In this document: positions 8,797 through 17,200 of the stretch, one piece after another | How the letters are laid out: each line of letters begins with the position of its first letter | How positions within the stretch are numbered: position 1 is the first letter of the stretch | Origin: GCA-2693325 sp036343635 | GTDB taxonomy: Bacteria; Latescibacterota; UBA2968; UBA8231 | Direction: 5' to 3' | Length of the DNA: 64,000 bases | Assembly: GCA_036343635.1 (NCBI GenBank) | Contig: JAYYVF010000067.1 | Location: 62,001-126,000 of the forward strand | Program-made: the position numbers and the translations under genes | Notes under the pieces: generated by a model | What the model was told of the DNA's origin: nothing | What the model saw: the letters and a program-made list of their open reading frames with translations, nothing else | The model's database searches: none

Positions 8797-8955
8797 CAAG
8801 GACACTCAACCCAAGGAGAACCCCTTGGTTGGATAAGGGTACCAACCAAGATGCGCCCTTAAGGAGGAAAAAATAGAGACAAATACCCCAAGGATAGTAC
8901 GAAACATCGACATAAAGCTGTAATAATTCAAGGACGAATGCATACGAAACAAGGA
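8797..8955 (+). promoter_or_regulatory. AAGGA-rich flagellin leader, possible CsrA target
   Basis: AAGGA occurs at 8798, 8813, 8861, 8890, 8930 and 8951, and five of the six copies are preceded by C. The last copy is the Shine-Dalgarno sequence itself (AAGGAGG, nine bases before ATG). CsrA binds ANGGA/ARGGA motifs, and in Bacillus subtilis it represses the flagellin mRNA at its ribosome site under FliW control. Six copies in 159 bases is far above chance. No csrA or fliW is present in the window, so the regulator is inferred. Confidence 0.6.
8807..8850 (+). promoter_or_regulatory. Two mutually exclusive hairpins in flagellin leader
   Basis: Hairpin A pairs 8807-8816 with 8823-8831 (nine pairs, one bulged C, six-base loop). 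Hairpin B pairs 8824-8832 with 8842-8850 (nine perfect pairs, nine-base loop). They share 8824-8831, so only one can form at a time. Two AAGGA copies lie inside or beside hairpin A. There is no U-run after either, so this is not a standard intrinsic terminator. Pairing is seen in the sequence; a switch function is inferred. Confidence 0.55.
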
Positions 8956-8963
8956 GGTTTCAA

Positions 8964-10133
8964 ATGCCAGAAGCATTGAGAATAAATCATAACATCTCTG
9001 CTATTAACACGCGGAGACGAATGAGTGCCAACAATACGAATGTGGCCAAACACATGGAACGGCTGTCATCAGGACTACGAGTCAATCGTGCATCCGATGA
9101 CGCTGCAGGCCTGGTCGTTCGAGAAGGGATGCGAGCCGAGCTTGGCGGTCTGAAAACCAATATTCGCAACGCCGAGCAAGGAATAAACCTGCTGCAAATC
9201 GCGGAAGGTACGCTTGGTGAGGTAAACGCAATGTTAATCCGTATGCGAGAACTCGCCGTACAGTCTGCATCTAGTAACATAAATGACATGAATCGTCATG
9301 GACTTCAATCTGAATACACCCAGATCATTCAGGAAATTGACCGTGTTTGCTTTTCCAGTACTTATAATGACCAGGTATTGCTTACCGGTTTTGGTAACGT
9401 TGTTAGTACGGATGCATCAACTGCACTTACCAGCAGCAATACCACCGGTGTATCCGCAATAAATATATCTGGTGCACAGCATGGTGACTATACCTTTTCG
9501 GATGGAGGCGATGAACACACCATTACATTAGGTAATGGCGTTGTAACTCAAACTATTCGCTTAGGACAAATGCTTGATGGCGACGTTGTCGCGACCGGCT
9601 CGACAATGGTCGCTAATTTCGACAGACTCGGTATTCAAATTACCCTGGCTGGCACCAGTGTGACAAATGCTACAGGTAACTATGAACACGGCGACCTTGA
9701 AGGCAAGACTATTACCATAGATCAGGGTACCGGTGGATCCTTTCAGGTGGGTCCTGATGATGGTGCAACCCAACGCATTGAGGTAGGAATGCCTGATATG
9801 CGCGCATCTGGGGCCATACTTAATCTTAACGCATCTTCTATATCCTCGATGTATTCTGCTCGTTCAGCTATAGCACAAGTTGACCAAGCAGCTGATTATG
9901 TCTCAAATCAACGAGGTGACCTGGGTGCGTTCATGAATCGGATGCAATATACAATATCATGGATCGAAAATGAAATTGAAAACTTGCAAAATTCCGAAGA
10001 TTCCATTAGCTCCGCTGACATAGCTGAGGAAATTACGGCTTTAACACGGTCGCAAATCCTTACCCAAGCAGCCACATCAATGTTGACTCAAAGCAATGCT
10101 CAAACGGCTAACGCCCTATCATTGCTCCAGTAA
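8964..10133 (+). CDS. fliC: Flagellin
   Basis: Main subunit of the flagellar filament, exported through the flagellar type III apparatus. The N-terminal D0/D1 helices are canonical (INHNISAINTRRRM, LSSGLRVNRASDDAAGLV, AEQGINLLQIAEGTLGE), as is the C-terminal D1/D0 region (ISSADIAEEITALTRSQIL, then ending in ANALSLLQ). The central part (about 140-280) is the variable surface-exposed domain. Length 389 is usual. Start ATG is preceded by AAGGAGG at good spacing. It is expressed from the sigma-28 promoter upstream and lies apart from the main flagellar operons. It is the only flagellin in the window. Confidence 0.97.
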   Translation: MPEALRINHNISAINTRRRMSANNTNVAKHMERLSSGLRVNRASDDAAGLVVREGMRAELGGLKTNIRNAEQGINLLQIAEGTLGEVNAMLIRMRELAVQSASSNINDMNRHGLQSEYTQIIQEIDRVCFSSTYNDQVLLTGFGNVVSTDASTALTSSNTTGVSAINISGAQHGDYTFSDGGDEHTITLGNGVVTQTIRLGQMLDGDVVATGSTMVANFDRLGIQITLAGTSVTNATGNYEHGDLEGKTITIDQGTGGSFQVGPDDGATQRIEVGMPDMRASGAILNLNASSISSMYSARSAIAQVDQAADYVSNQRGDLGAFMNRMQYTISWIENEIENLQNSEDSISSADIAEEITALTRSQILTQAATSMLTQSNAQTANALSLLQ

Positions 10134-10191
10134 TTAAGTTCGACTGATTAACAAAAGTTAGTCGCCATAGAAGACAAGGAGGTCTGACATT

Positions 10192-10449
10192 ATGGCTACT
10201 CGGAAAACAAAATTAATAGGTATAGATGAGGCCGCACGGTTATTTGGCAAATCGATTCACCAGATGCGCCAATACAAAAGCAAAGGCTTACTCAAAGTTG
10301 CTGATTGTCAAGGAAACAAAGATTTATTTGACATGGCTGAGGTAGTATTACTAAAGCACTTGATTCAGGAACTGAGGGTAAACGAAGGCCTTTCACTGGC
10401 CCAGATCTCTCGAAGGATTGATCAGATGATGGGTAGAGCGGCTGCATAA
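10192..10449 (+). CDS. Small MerR-like HTH protein behind flagellin
   Basis: A protein of 85 residues with an N-terminal MerR-type winged helix-turn-helix (IDEAARLFGKSIHQMRQYKSKGLL, about 10-34) and a C-terminal helical stretch, without an effector domain. ATG is preceded by AAGGAGG. It follows flagellin after 58 bases with no terminator between, so it is probably on the same sigma-28 transcript, and a strong terminator follows it. A DNA-binding regulator made late in flagellar assembly is the simplest reading; targets are unknown. Confidence 0.75.
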   Translation: MATRKTKLIGIDEAARLFGKSIHQMRQYKSKGLLKVADCQGNKDLFDMAEVVLLKHLIQELRVNEGLSLAQISRRIDQMMGRAAA

Positions 10450-10457
10450 ATATGAAG

Positions 10458-10493
10458 CAGGGCGGGCATCATTGCCGTCCTGCTTTATTTTTT
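10458..10493 (+). terminator. Intrinsic terminator after flagellin transcript
   Basis: Arm 10458-10469 pairs with 10473-10483 through an 11-pair GC-rich stem with one G-T pair and one bulged G, followed by a T-rich tail (10484-10493). It ends the fliC/MerR-like transcript. The convergent operon also ends beside it, but the run on the other strand is weaker. Confidence 0.8.
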
Positions 10494-10494
10494 C

Positions 10495-10932
10495 TTATTT
10501 GTTCGCAACCCACTTCTTACCGCTTGCGGTACCTGGGTCTGGCTTACCTTTTTCGTCATCCATAACAAACCCAATAAACCGTTTTTCACCAAGCGTCTTT
10601 AAATACTGGAGTAGGGAAATCTCCGCTTCTTTTCGATTGAGCTGATATTTTTTACTCAAATTGCCAATCATATCTGACACAGAATTCCGGCCATTGCACA
10701 TTTGCCAAACTTCCGCACCTACTTCATCAAGTGTAAATCCTTTATATTTAGGTATATAAAATAGCTTCGACAAAAACCGAATCTTCCAACTTTCTTCTTG
10801 CCGTTTGATTTTTATCTGTATCTCACCTTCTTCTGTTTTTTCCCAATTAATCGATTCAGACTCATTGCGCGTCGGACGCGATTTCAACATCGCACTTCGA
10901 TTAAGTTTTGGTTTTTTAGATAAAATGGCCAC
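10495..10932 (-). CDS. PqqD-like peptide-binding domain protein
   Basis: A protein of 145 residues. A basic N-terminus (1-65) precedes a PqqD-type winged helix domain (about 66-125: FTLDEVGAEVWQMCNGRNSV, then a helical region ending LGEKRFIGF). PqqD domains (RiPP recognition elements) bind precursor peptides and present them to modifying enzymes, but free-standing homologues occur outside such pathways. It overlaps the unknown upstream gene by 17 bases and is the last gene of the six-gene operon. No radical SAM enzyme or obvious precursor peptide is adjacent, so a RiPP role is not shown. Confidence 0.75.
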   Translation of the reverse strand: MAILSKKPKLNRSAMLKSRPTRNESESINWEKTEEGEIQIKIKRQEESWKIRFLSKLFYIPKYKGFTLDEVGAEVWQMCNGRNSVSDMIGNLSKKYQLNRKEAEISLLQYLKTLGEKRFIGFVMDDEKGKPDPGTASGKKWVANK

Positions 10933-11857
10933 TTACCACCGCTTCTACTGTGTCTTGTTCTAATTCACGTTTTCGGTACATGTACTCAATAATAGAAATC
11001 TTATCAAGATCTTCACGATGCCACAATCTACAGTCTAAATAAAGACGAGGACGTGGATTAACAAATGGTAGCGGTCGTAACAACTGGCGCCAACGACTTC
11101 GTGGGCGACCGGTAACCTGTAACCCAGAGTGTCCATGTATTTCGTATGGCTGTGTTTCAATTTGAAAATCACGCAAGGTCTTCTTAAAAAAGGCCTGGTA
11201 CCAATATTCTAAAGGGCTTTCCTTTAAAAGGAGACGCGCCATACTTAAACGATGGATTCGAAACTCACTACGTCCCCGCTTGAATTGAAGCTGAATATGC
11301 CCTGATTTTAGTTCATGTCCAGACAAGGTACATCCAGAAGGCATCAAAAAAGAAAAGCCATAAACCGACCAAAGCGTACGGTCAGATCCACTATTATCAC
11401 GCAAAGATCCAAATATTTTTTCTACTTGTTCGGACAGGTTTTCATCAAAACGACTCAAAATACGAAGCAGGACAACGCGCTGACTATGCGGGAAACGAAT
11501 GGCTATGTTGAATGCATGGAAATCTGCATCCCAAGTAAATAACTCGTAGTCAAAATCACGAAGCCAGCTCTTCTCTTTCAAAATCCGGGCTTTGCGAGTA
11601 ACGTTAAATTCTGTGTTTGTTTTCTTAGCTTTCTTTTTCAATCCAGCTAAATATCTATCTACAAGATCGGTCATAGGGACGCTCATTTCCCGTCCCCGTA
11701 ACTTTCGCCATTCGACTTCCATACGCACGATCTCTGCGTCATCCAAACGGGCATAACCCTTTTCGAATGAACCATCAACACGTCCCAGATTCCAGTCGCC
11801 AGGAACATCCAGCTCCAGTTCCTGCCAACCAAACTTATCCCACAAAGAATCACTCAT
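10916..11857 (-). CDS. Unknown protein in transporter operon
   Basis: A protein of 313 residues that I do not recognise. The start at 11857 is chosen because its ATG shares one base with the stop of the upstream transporter (TGATG); a longer frame to 11974 would run far into that gene. It has no signal peptide or membrane helix and looks cytoplasmic. Two segments look alike: FGWQELELDVPGDWNLGRVDG near the N-terminus and YGFSFLMPSGCTLSGHELKSG in the middle, each followed by a strand with basic and hydrophobic residues. This suggests an internal duplication of an alpha/beta unit. Sandwiched between the OPT-like transporter and the PqqD-like gene, with overlap on both sides. Confidence 0.7.
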   Translation of the reverse strand: MSDSLWDKFGWQELELDVPGDWNLGRVDGSFEKGYARLDDAEIVRMEVEWRKLRGREMSVPMTDLVDRYLAGLKKKAKKTNTEFNVTRKARILKEKSWLRDFDYELFTWDADFHAFNIAIRFPHSQRVVLLRILSRFDENLSEQVEKIFGSLRDNSGSDRTLWSVYGFSFLMPSGCTLSGHELKSGHIQLQFKRGRSEFRIHRLSMARLLLKESPLEYWYQAFFKKTLRDFQIETQPYEIHGHSGLQVTGRPRSRWRQLLRPLPFVNPRPRLYLDCRLWHREDLDKISIIEYMYRKRELEQDTVEAVVSGHFI

Positions 11858-14274
11858 CAAAATATCAGCACTGAAACCGATTTCTGAATCAACGCGATCC
11901 CAACCGCCGCCATCCCCATAAGGGCCATACCACAGGCGAAACCAACAGCGAGAATAGGTGCATATTGACGCCATTCCTTTTTACCGTACTTATTCCAAAA
12001 ATAGTAACGAGCTAACAAGGCTCCTACTATTTCGGTAACGATGAAATGCGGCAATACCGTTAGAGAACGCACAAAACCGAAAACAAGTAAAATCGGCAGC
12101 CCTAAGACCGAAAGCACAAAAAAGCTGACTATTCCAAAACCAGCACCAATGGCAATTACCTCCGGTTTCAATGCACGAAATAACCAGGGTTCATCGGTAG
12201 AGCGCTGAATCCAAGAGCTAGTAAACAGGGGATCCGTGTCAACCTCGAAATAATAATGCCAACCCGCAGGTATAGATTCCTCAGCCTTAACCATTAATGT
12301 TGGACGTGGTGTTCTCGTAATTTGATCCATAACGGGAGAAATATGGCTCAAGGGCGGTAAGCCGCTTTGAATCTCATCTTTGGGATCGACAGCGTCCCGT
12401 AAAAACCTGTCAGCAGCTATATCTGGATCGCCTTGCTCATAATGAGTATAAAATACGCTGGTCTCGGACCACGGCCCGACCTTGCCATACGTACCATCTG
12501 AATCAAGCCACGCTGTATCCACCAAGCGTACACGCCAATACCACCACTCATCTTCAATAAGGTTTGCAGGTGTCCAATCAGCTTCCTGTGGAGCAACATT
12601 GAGCTCGCTCCGCATCGTGCCTGTTATAAACAAACATTGCTGATACGCCCGCAGTCGCCAAATCAATTGCGCGTATGGATATGAAGCAGAGGGTATGGGA
12701 GCCAGTTTCCAAATGTAGGAACCATACAAAAAGCTTGTAAACAAAATGATCGGTACCATAAAAATCTCTGCACGCATAATACTTGTAAATTTGGTGCCAG
12801 TAAGCTCTATTTCCCGAAACTTTTGCGTCTGGGCACCATAGTTACCAATCGGAAACGGAATAAACCAAATATCTACCCCACGGTAACCAGACAATATTAT
12901 CGTTGCTTCTCTCACAAATGGAATTTCGACAGTCTGCCCAACAAGACCCACCAACCGCGCATTTACAAAAGATTGAAAAGGAGTAAACACGAAACCAAAA
13001 AACAGAAAGAACCAGATAAATTGGCTAAACCCAGGCAACAACCATGCCGCAATTCCAATCAACGCGGTAGTAGCCACCCCATAAAGAGCCAAGGCAATCC
13101 AAATTGGAAAGTCTCCCCGCCCCTTAGGCACTTCAAAGCTTCTACGCTCTCCGCTTTCCTCGGAAGCCAAACGAGATCGGCGAACTCCTTGCACAACCTG
13201 AAACACACCAATAAGCGCAATAGCTATGGTAGTTCCAATACCAAAACTCATCCAAAAATCTACATTATTGACAAAGAACGTATCGATTGTTCCCATACCT
13301 TGCCTCCAGAGCAACAGATATGGTTCCTCGCGCCATGGCGGAGTATAAGTGTAGAGTATCGGATTGGCCACGGCAGCTACACATACACCAATAAAGGTCC
13401 CTATCACTCCCCAAAAAGGAACAACCAAACCAGCAAATACAGGCCCTAAATGAGCCGTAAACCCAAGAGGCGTCGCCGGAATAAAATTTCCTGTCACCTG
13501 AGTAAAATCAACAAAAGGTATGGGAATCAACTGTATGGGTTCAGTCAATAATGCACCACTAATTGCAGGTAAGGCCACATAAATCGCACCAAACACCAAA
13601 CCAATCATCGCCCCAGCCGAAAAAACTCGCCAACGCCAAGTTTCGGTCCCCTGAGTCGTCTCAGCTAATGCTGTTGCCCCTTGCGCATTTACAGGAGCAA
13701 AAGGAAACGGAAGGCGTTCATAATCTGAATTAAGACGAAAAAGTGCATAAGACATCGTAAACCAGGAAACACGCGAAATCAGCATCCCGGCTATCAGCAA
13801 TATTATCGGCATTAACCAATCACTGTGTAGAAAGGTACGCTCAATAATTGCTTCTGAATCAAGTGGAGGGGCCACCCATGTCGGTATTAGCTTGGTTATA
13901 CCAAACTGCTTAGCAGCAGGTGACTGCACTAAATACTGATTGTACAGCAGTCCTTCAAATGCACCCGTTTCAGCCGAAATTAAAGACGCAGCAACATAAA
14001 ATAGGAGATAAACCTCTTGCCGCTTGAGGGTGGTGAAAGATCTTTTTGTTATCTCAGCGAACAAGATTATTGTGACCCATTCTGCTGCAGCACCTAATGA
14101 GCCCCCAATCATGAGACTGAGGTACATATTACCAGGAACCATGATAAAGGCTACAAACAGCACGCCCAAGATGGCTTTTATAGTAAAGCCATCTTCAAAC
14201 TCGCTAGGGACCTGCATTAGGTCCCTATATTCTTCAATTTCCTGGTTAGGATTTCTATTTTTTCTTCCGAGCAC
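11857..14274 (-). CDS. OPT-like transporter (DUF6785 family) with inserted FN3-like domain
   Basis: Integral membrane protein of 805 residues with many helices, resembling the DUF6784/DUF6785 group related to oligopeptide (OPT) transporters (for example SWFTMSYALFRLNSDYERLPFPFAPVNAQGATAL in the N-terminal half, given here by its approximate position 168-201). Residues about 556-696 form a non-membrane insertion between two helices. It contains WWYWRVRLVD and GPWSE, typical of fibronectin type III strands, and WHYYFEVDTDPLF. Start is GTG with GAAGGG upstream. The substrate is unknown; peptides are possible by family. It is coupled at its end to the unknown gene and follows the FtsX-like giant by 24 bases. 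Confidence 0.8.
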   Translation of the reverse strand: MLGRKNRNPNQEIEEYRDLMQVPSEFEDGFTIKAILGVLFVAFIMVPGNMYLSLMIGGSLGAAAEWVTIILFAEITKRSFTTLKRQEVYLLFYVAASLISAETGAFEGLLYNQYLVQSPAAKQFGITKLIPTWVAPPLDSEAIIERTFLHSDWLMPIILLIAGMLISRVSWFTMSYALFRLNSDYERLPFPFAPVNAQGATALAETTQGTETWRWRVFSAGAMIGLVFGAIYVALPAISGALLTEPIQLIPIPFVDFTQVTGNFIPATPLGFTAHLGPVFAGLVVPFWGVIGTFIGVCVAAVANPILYTYTPPWREEPYLLLWRQGMGTIDTFFVNNVDFWMSFGIGTTIAIALIGVFQVVQGVRRSRLASEESGERRSFEVPKGRGDFPIWIALALYGVATTALIGIAAWLLPGFSQFIWFFLFFGFVFTPFQSFVNARLVGLVGQTVEIPFVREATIILSGYRGVDIWFIPFPIGNYGAQTQKFREIELTGTKFTSIMRAEIFMVPIILFTSFLYGSYIWKLAPIPSASYPYAQLIWRLRAYQQCLFITGTMRSELNVAPQEADWTPANLIEDEWWYWRVRLVDTAWLDSDGTYGKVGPWSETSVFYTHYEQGDPDIAADRFLRDAVDPKDEIQSGLPPLSHISPVMDQITRTPRPTLMVKAEESIPAGWHYYFEVDTDPLFTSSWIQRSTDEPWLFRALKPEVIAIGAGFGIVSFFVLSVLGLPILLVFGFVRSLTVLPHFIVTEIVGALLARYYFWNKYGKKEWRQYAPILAVGFACGMALMGMAAVGIALIQKSVSVLIF

Positions 14275-14298
14275 TAGCTTTACCCTTCAAATATGACA

Positions 14299-17200
14299 TT
14301 AAACATTTACTTCATTTGGCGTTTCAATTAACAATTCTTGACCTTGGTCACGGTAACTGTCTTTCGCCGCGCTATCGACAGTACGCCAAATTAGAAACTG
14401 TTTTCGAATAACATTCATAAAACGCTGGTTCACTCGGCGCCATGAAGCATCTTCTCCACTTAAGCGTTTAAGAGTTAAGGCTACAGAGTAGATATTGTGT
14501 TCAGCATCAGGGATGGCTTTTAATGTAACATGTTGGCTAACACCTAGATCGAAAGGAGCGAGCCATATATTCATATCAATAGTAAATGCTTCTCCGTCTT
14601 CAGTCTCCCGTTTAGAAAGATTGGCCCCATCGGTATAAAACGTTCCAATAGATTCCTCACTGTAAGAATCAAAATAGCCAACCAGGAAAACATTCAAGCC
14701 TAGGACCTCATGGCCACTCACCGTAAATGGAAATTCAAAATTCCATTCATCTCCTTCCGGAGGTGGTAGCTTCCATTTCCTTGTAACGTCTGGCACTGCT
14801 AGTTGTGAGGCCTTTCTTGCAGGATAAATAGTTGACAACATCACCACGGCCATAACCAAAATACAAGACATCACCGCGGCTATTGACGAATAATTCAAAG
14901 TAAACCCAGCGAGTAAATTAAGCTCAATGAGAATCTTGGCAATTATCTGGCCTCCCAGGTAACCAGCCACGACACCCAAAACTGAGTAAACACATGATTC
15001 AGCAATGAAAAGCCAAGCAATGTGTCCTGGGGCAAGTCCAACAGAAGAATAAATTCCAATTTCACGGAAACGCTCATAAACACTACCCATCATCGTATTC
15101 AACACTATCAGTGAGGCAATAAGTATCGGAATAAAAAGATTACTCATCCCTGCAAATGATGTCATTCCCAATGAGGAATAAATCGAGACCTTAATATATT
15201 CATCGCCATTTTCTCTAATGCCCGCAAATAAGGTAACGGCCAATCGAGACAAGAAATTCTCCACCTGAGAACGTTCGTCGATTCCTTCATCAAACTTTAC
15301 AGCAACAGACTGTAGTGGGTTGCCACTACCAATATTGCGTAAAGTCTCATATGGAATAACCAGAGTATTTGCAGGTTCCAAATGTACGAATGGTTTTATA
15401 ACTACCTTGGTGTCTTCAAGTCCTTGTTTCTCTCTTTGTTCCTCCTCAGCAATCTCCTGGACAGCCTGACCTCCAGTTACAGCAAAGTCTGCCGGAGTCA
15501 ATATCTCATCATCAAGGTCTTTCAAATCTTTCATACGCTTAGAATCCAACACACCTATTACTGTAAAGAACTCGCCAAAGACACGAACTGATGCCGATCC
15601 AACATCATCCAGATCAATATTTAGTTTTCCAGCACCTACCATGTCACTCGGAAGTATGCACACTTTCTCCTCACCGGGCTCAAACCATCTCCCGGCAATC
15701 AGGGCACGATGTAACGAAGTTACATCCCGTTCCTGCGGAGTTAAACCCAATACCCCCAAAGCATTATGAGCTTGGTCGCCAAACTTTATTTTTATATGAG
15801 CCTTCGACTTGTTGCTATACCAACTACGAGGAGCCACTGTGCCTGTATTTGAAAAATTGCTCAACGCGTAGTCTAGTACAGAATCCTCCATAGGATTCCA
15901 CGCTTTGCTACGAATTAATATTCCTTCATATAAACCCTCATTGTCACGTTGAATCTGATTAAAACGCATACCTGTTCGTATGGAGGTAAAAGATAGGACC
16001 GTGAAAGTCAATAAAAGCAGTGTCAAAAAGGTCAAAACTGTTCGAGTCTTTCTCCGCTTCATATTGGAAATGCCCAACTGAAAAGCTGTCAGAGAAGCGC
16101 TCGAACGACTAACATCAGTATCATGAATGACCGCAACTTCAGTTCGAAGTTTCTTCATTTGCTCATTAAACCGACTAGAAATAATCGACATAACCAATAC
16201 AGCTAAAGCAATGATTATGAACGCCAGAAGAATGACAAAAGGATTAGACAATTGGAATGCAGGATGGACTAGCCACAACACAATCCAGATAGCCACAAAT
16301 ATCCCAGCAAATCCAATAATCTGGTTTTTTATTGTCGCAGCGGTAAAAACTAAGCGCTCGGTAAAAAAGGCACAGGGAATAACCAAAGCCATGAAAAAGA
16401 TAATACCTTGTACCACATCGTTCTGGGTCGATTTAACATCAGGATATGCACGTGATTCTAAACCAAATGCCGCTCGGGTATGACGCATAAAAGCGCTCCA
16501 ACGTTTCTCGGCAAGAGCAAGTTCAGCCTGCTCAAGCTCCGTACGAGCTCTTTCGTGTAAATCATTAAGACGCTGATTTTCAATCGCAAAACTCTTCAGC
16601 TCACGCATCCGCGATTCGTCAAGTGACCACATATCCTTGGCTGCCTGATACGTTGTCCGAGCAAACGATACTCCAGACCGGACCTCAAAACCTTCGCCCT
16701 CAGCACGGTCTTTTTCTTCTAAACTAGTCGAATTAAGAAGTAAGGAACGAAAACCTAACAGACCTGCCCCAAAACCCATTTTTATCCTTGACCCTGGCCG
16801 AGCAAACAAAACACCAAATGGCTCATTAGCAGCTGAAGGGCCTTCGCCTATAGTGTAACCATATTCAACCGGAGAGCTATTTGTTTCATCAAAGACACTA
16901 ACATTTCCCAATTTGGTAAGATAGCGAGGATCAACAATGTCATAAAAATTATAGGCAACGCACGGAAATAGAATGACCATCCAATGTTTGTCACGCCAGT
17001 CCATACTAACTTTCATCGGGTATGCTTCGTCGCCTTGCACGCCTCTATCAGGTGCATAAACAATTTGACCCGTAATCGGGTCCATGTAATATCCTTCGAT
17101 TTGCACATTATTTACACGCACACGATTCACAAAAAAAGACCCTGCATTGTCGACCAACTCGTAGTATTCTCCCCTAACCCCTTTGTAGGACTTCTTTTTG

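Larger units (their letters stand above)
8642..8963. other. Flagellin upstream region and leader (322 bases, no gene)
   Basis: This divergent gap holds the flagellin sigma-28 promoter (8665-8691), a near-perfect palindrome at 8703-8718 close to the expected transcript start, two mutually exclusive hairpins (8807-8850) and six AAGGA motifs between 8798 and 8955. A 61-codon frame on the minus strand (8664-8849) has no ribosome site and no family signal, so I do not treat it as a gene. Confidence 0.75.

Noticed and set aside
8664..8849. A 61-codon frame on the minus strand inside the flagellin leader
   Set aside because: No ribosome site or recognisable domain, and it covers the sigma-28 promoter and leader hairpins.
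10141..10164. Weak hairpin between flagellin and the MerR-like gene
   Set aside because: Only five plus three pairs with a four-base bulge and no T-run, so it is not a terminator.
12823..13449. A 208-codon plus-strand frame opposite the OPT-like transporter
   Set aside because: It is antisense to a clear membrane protein, is very rich in Lys, Asn, Pro and Thr, and shows no family signal.
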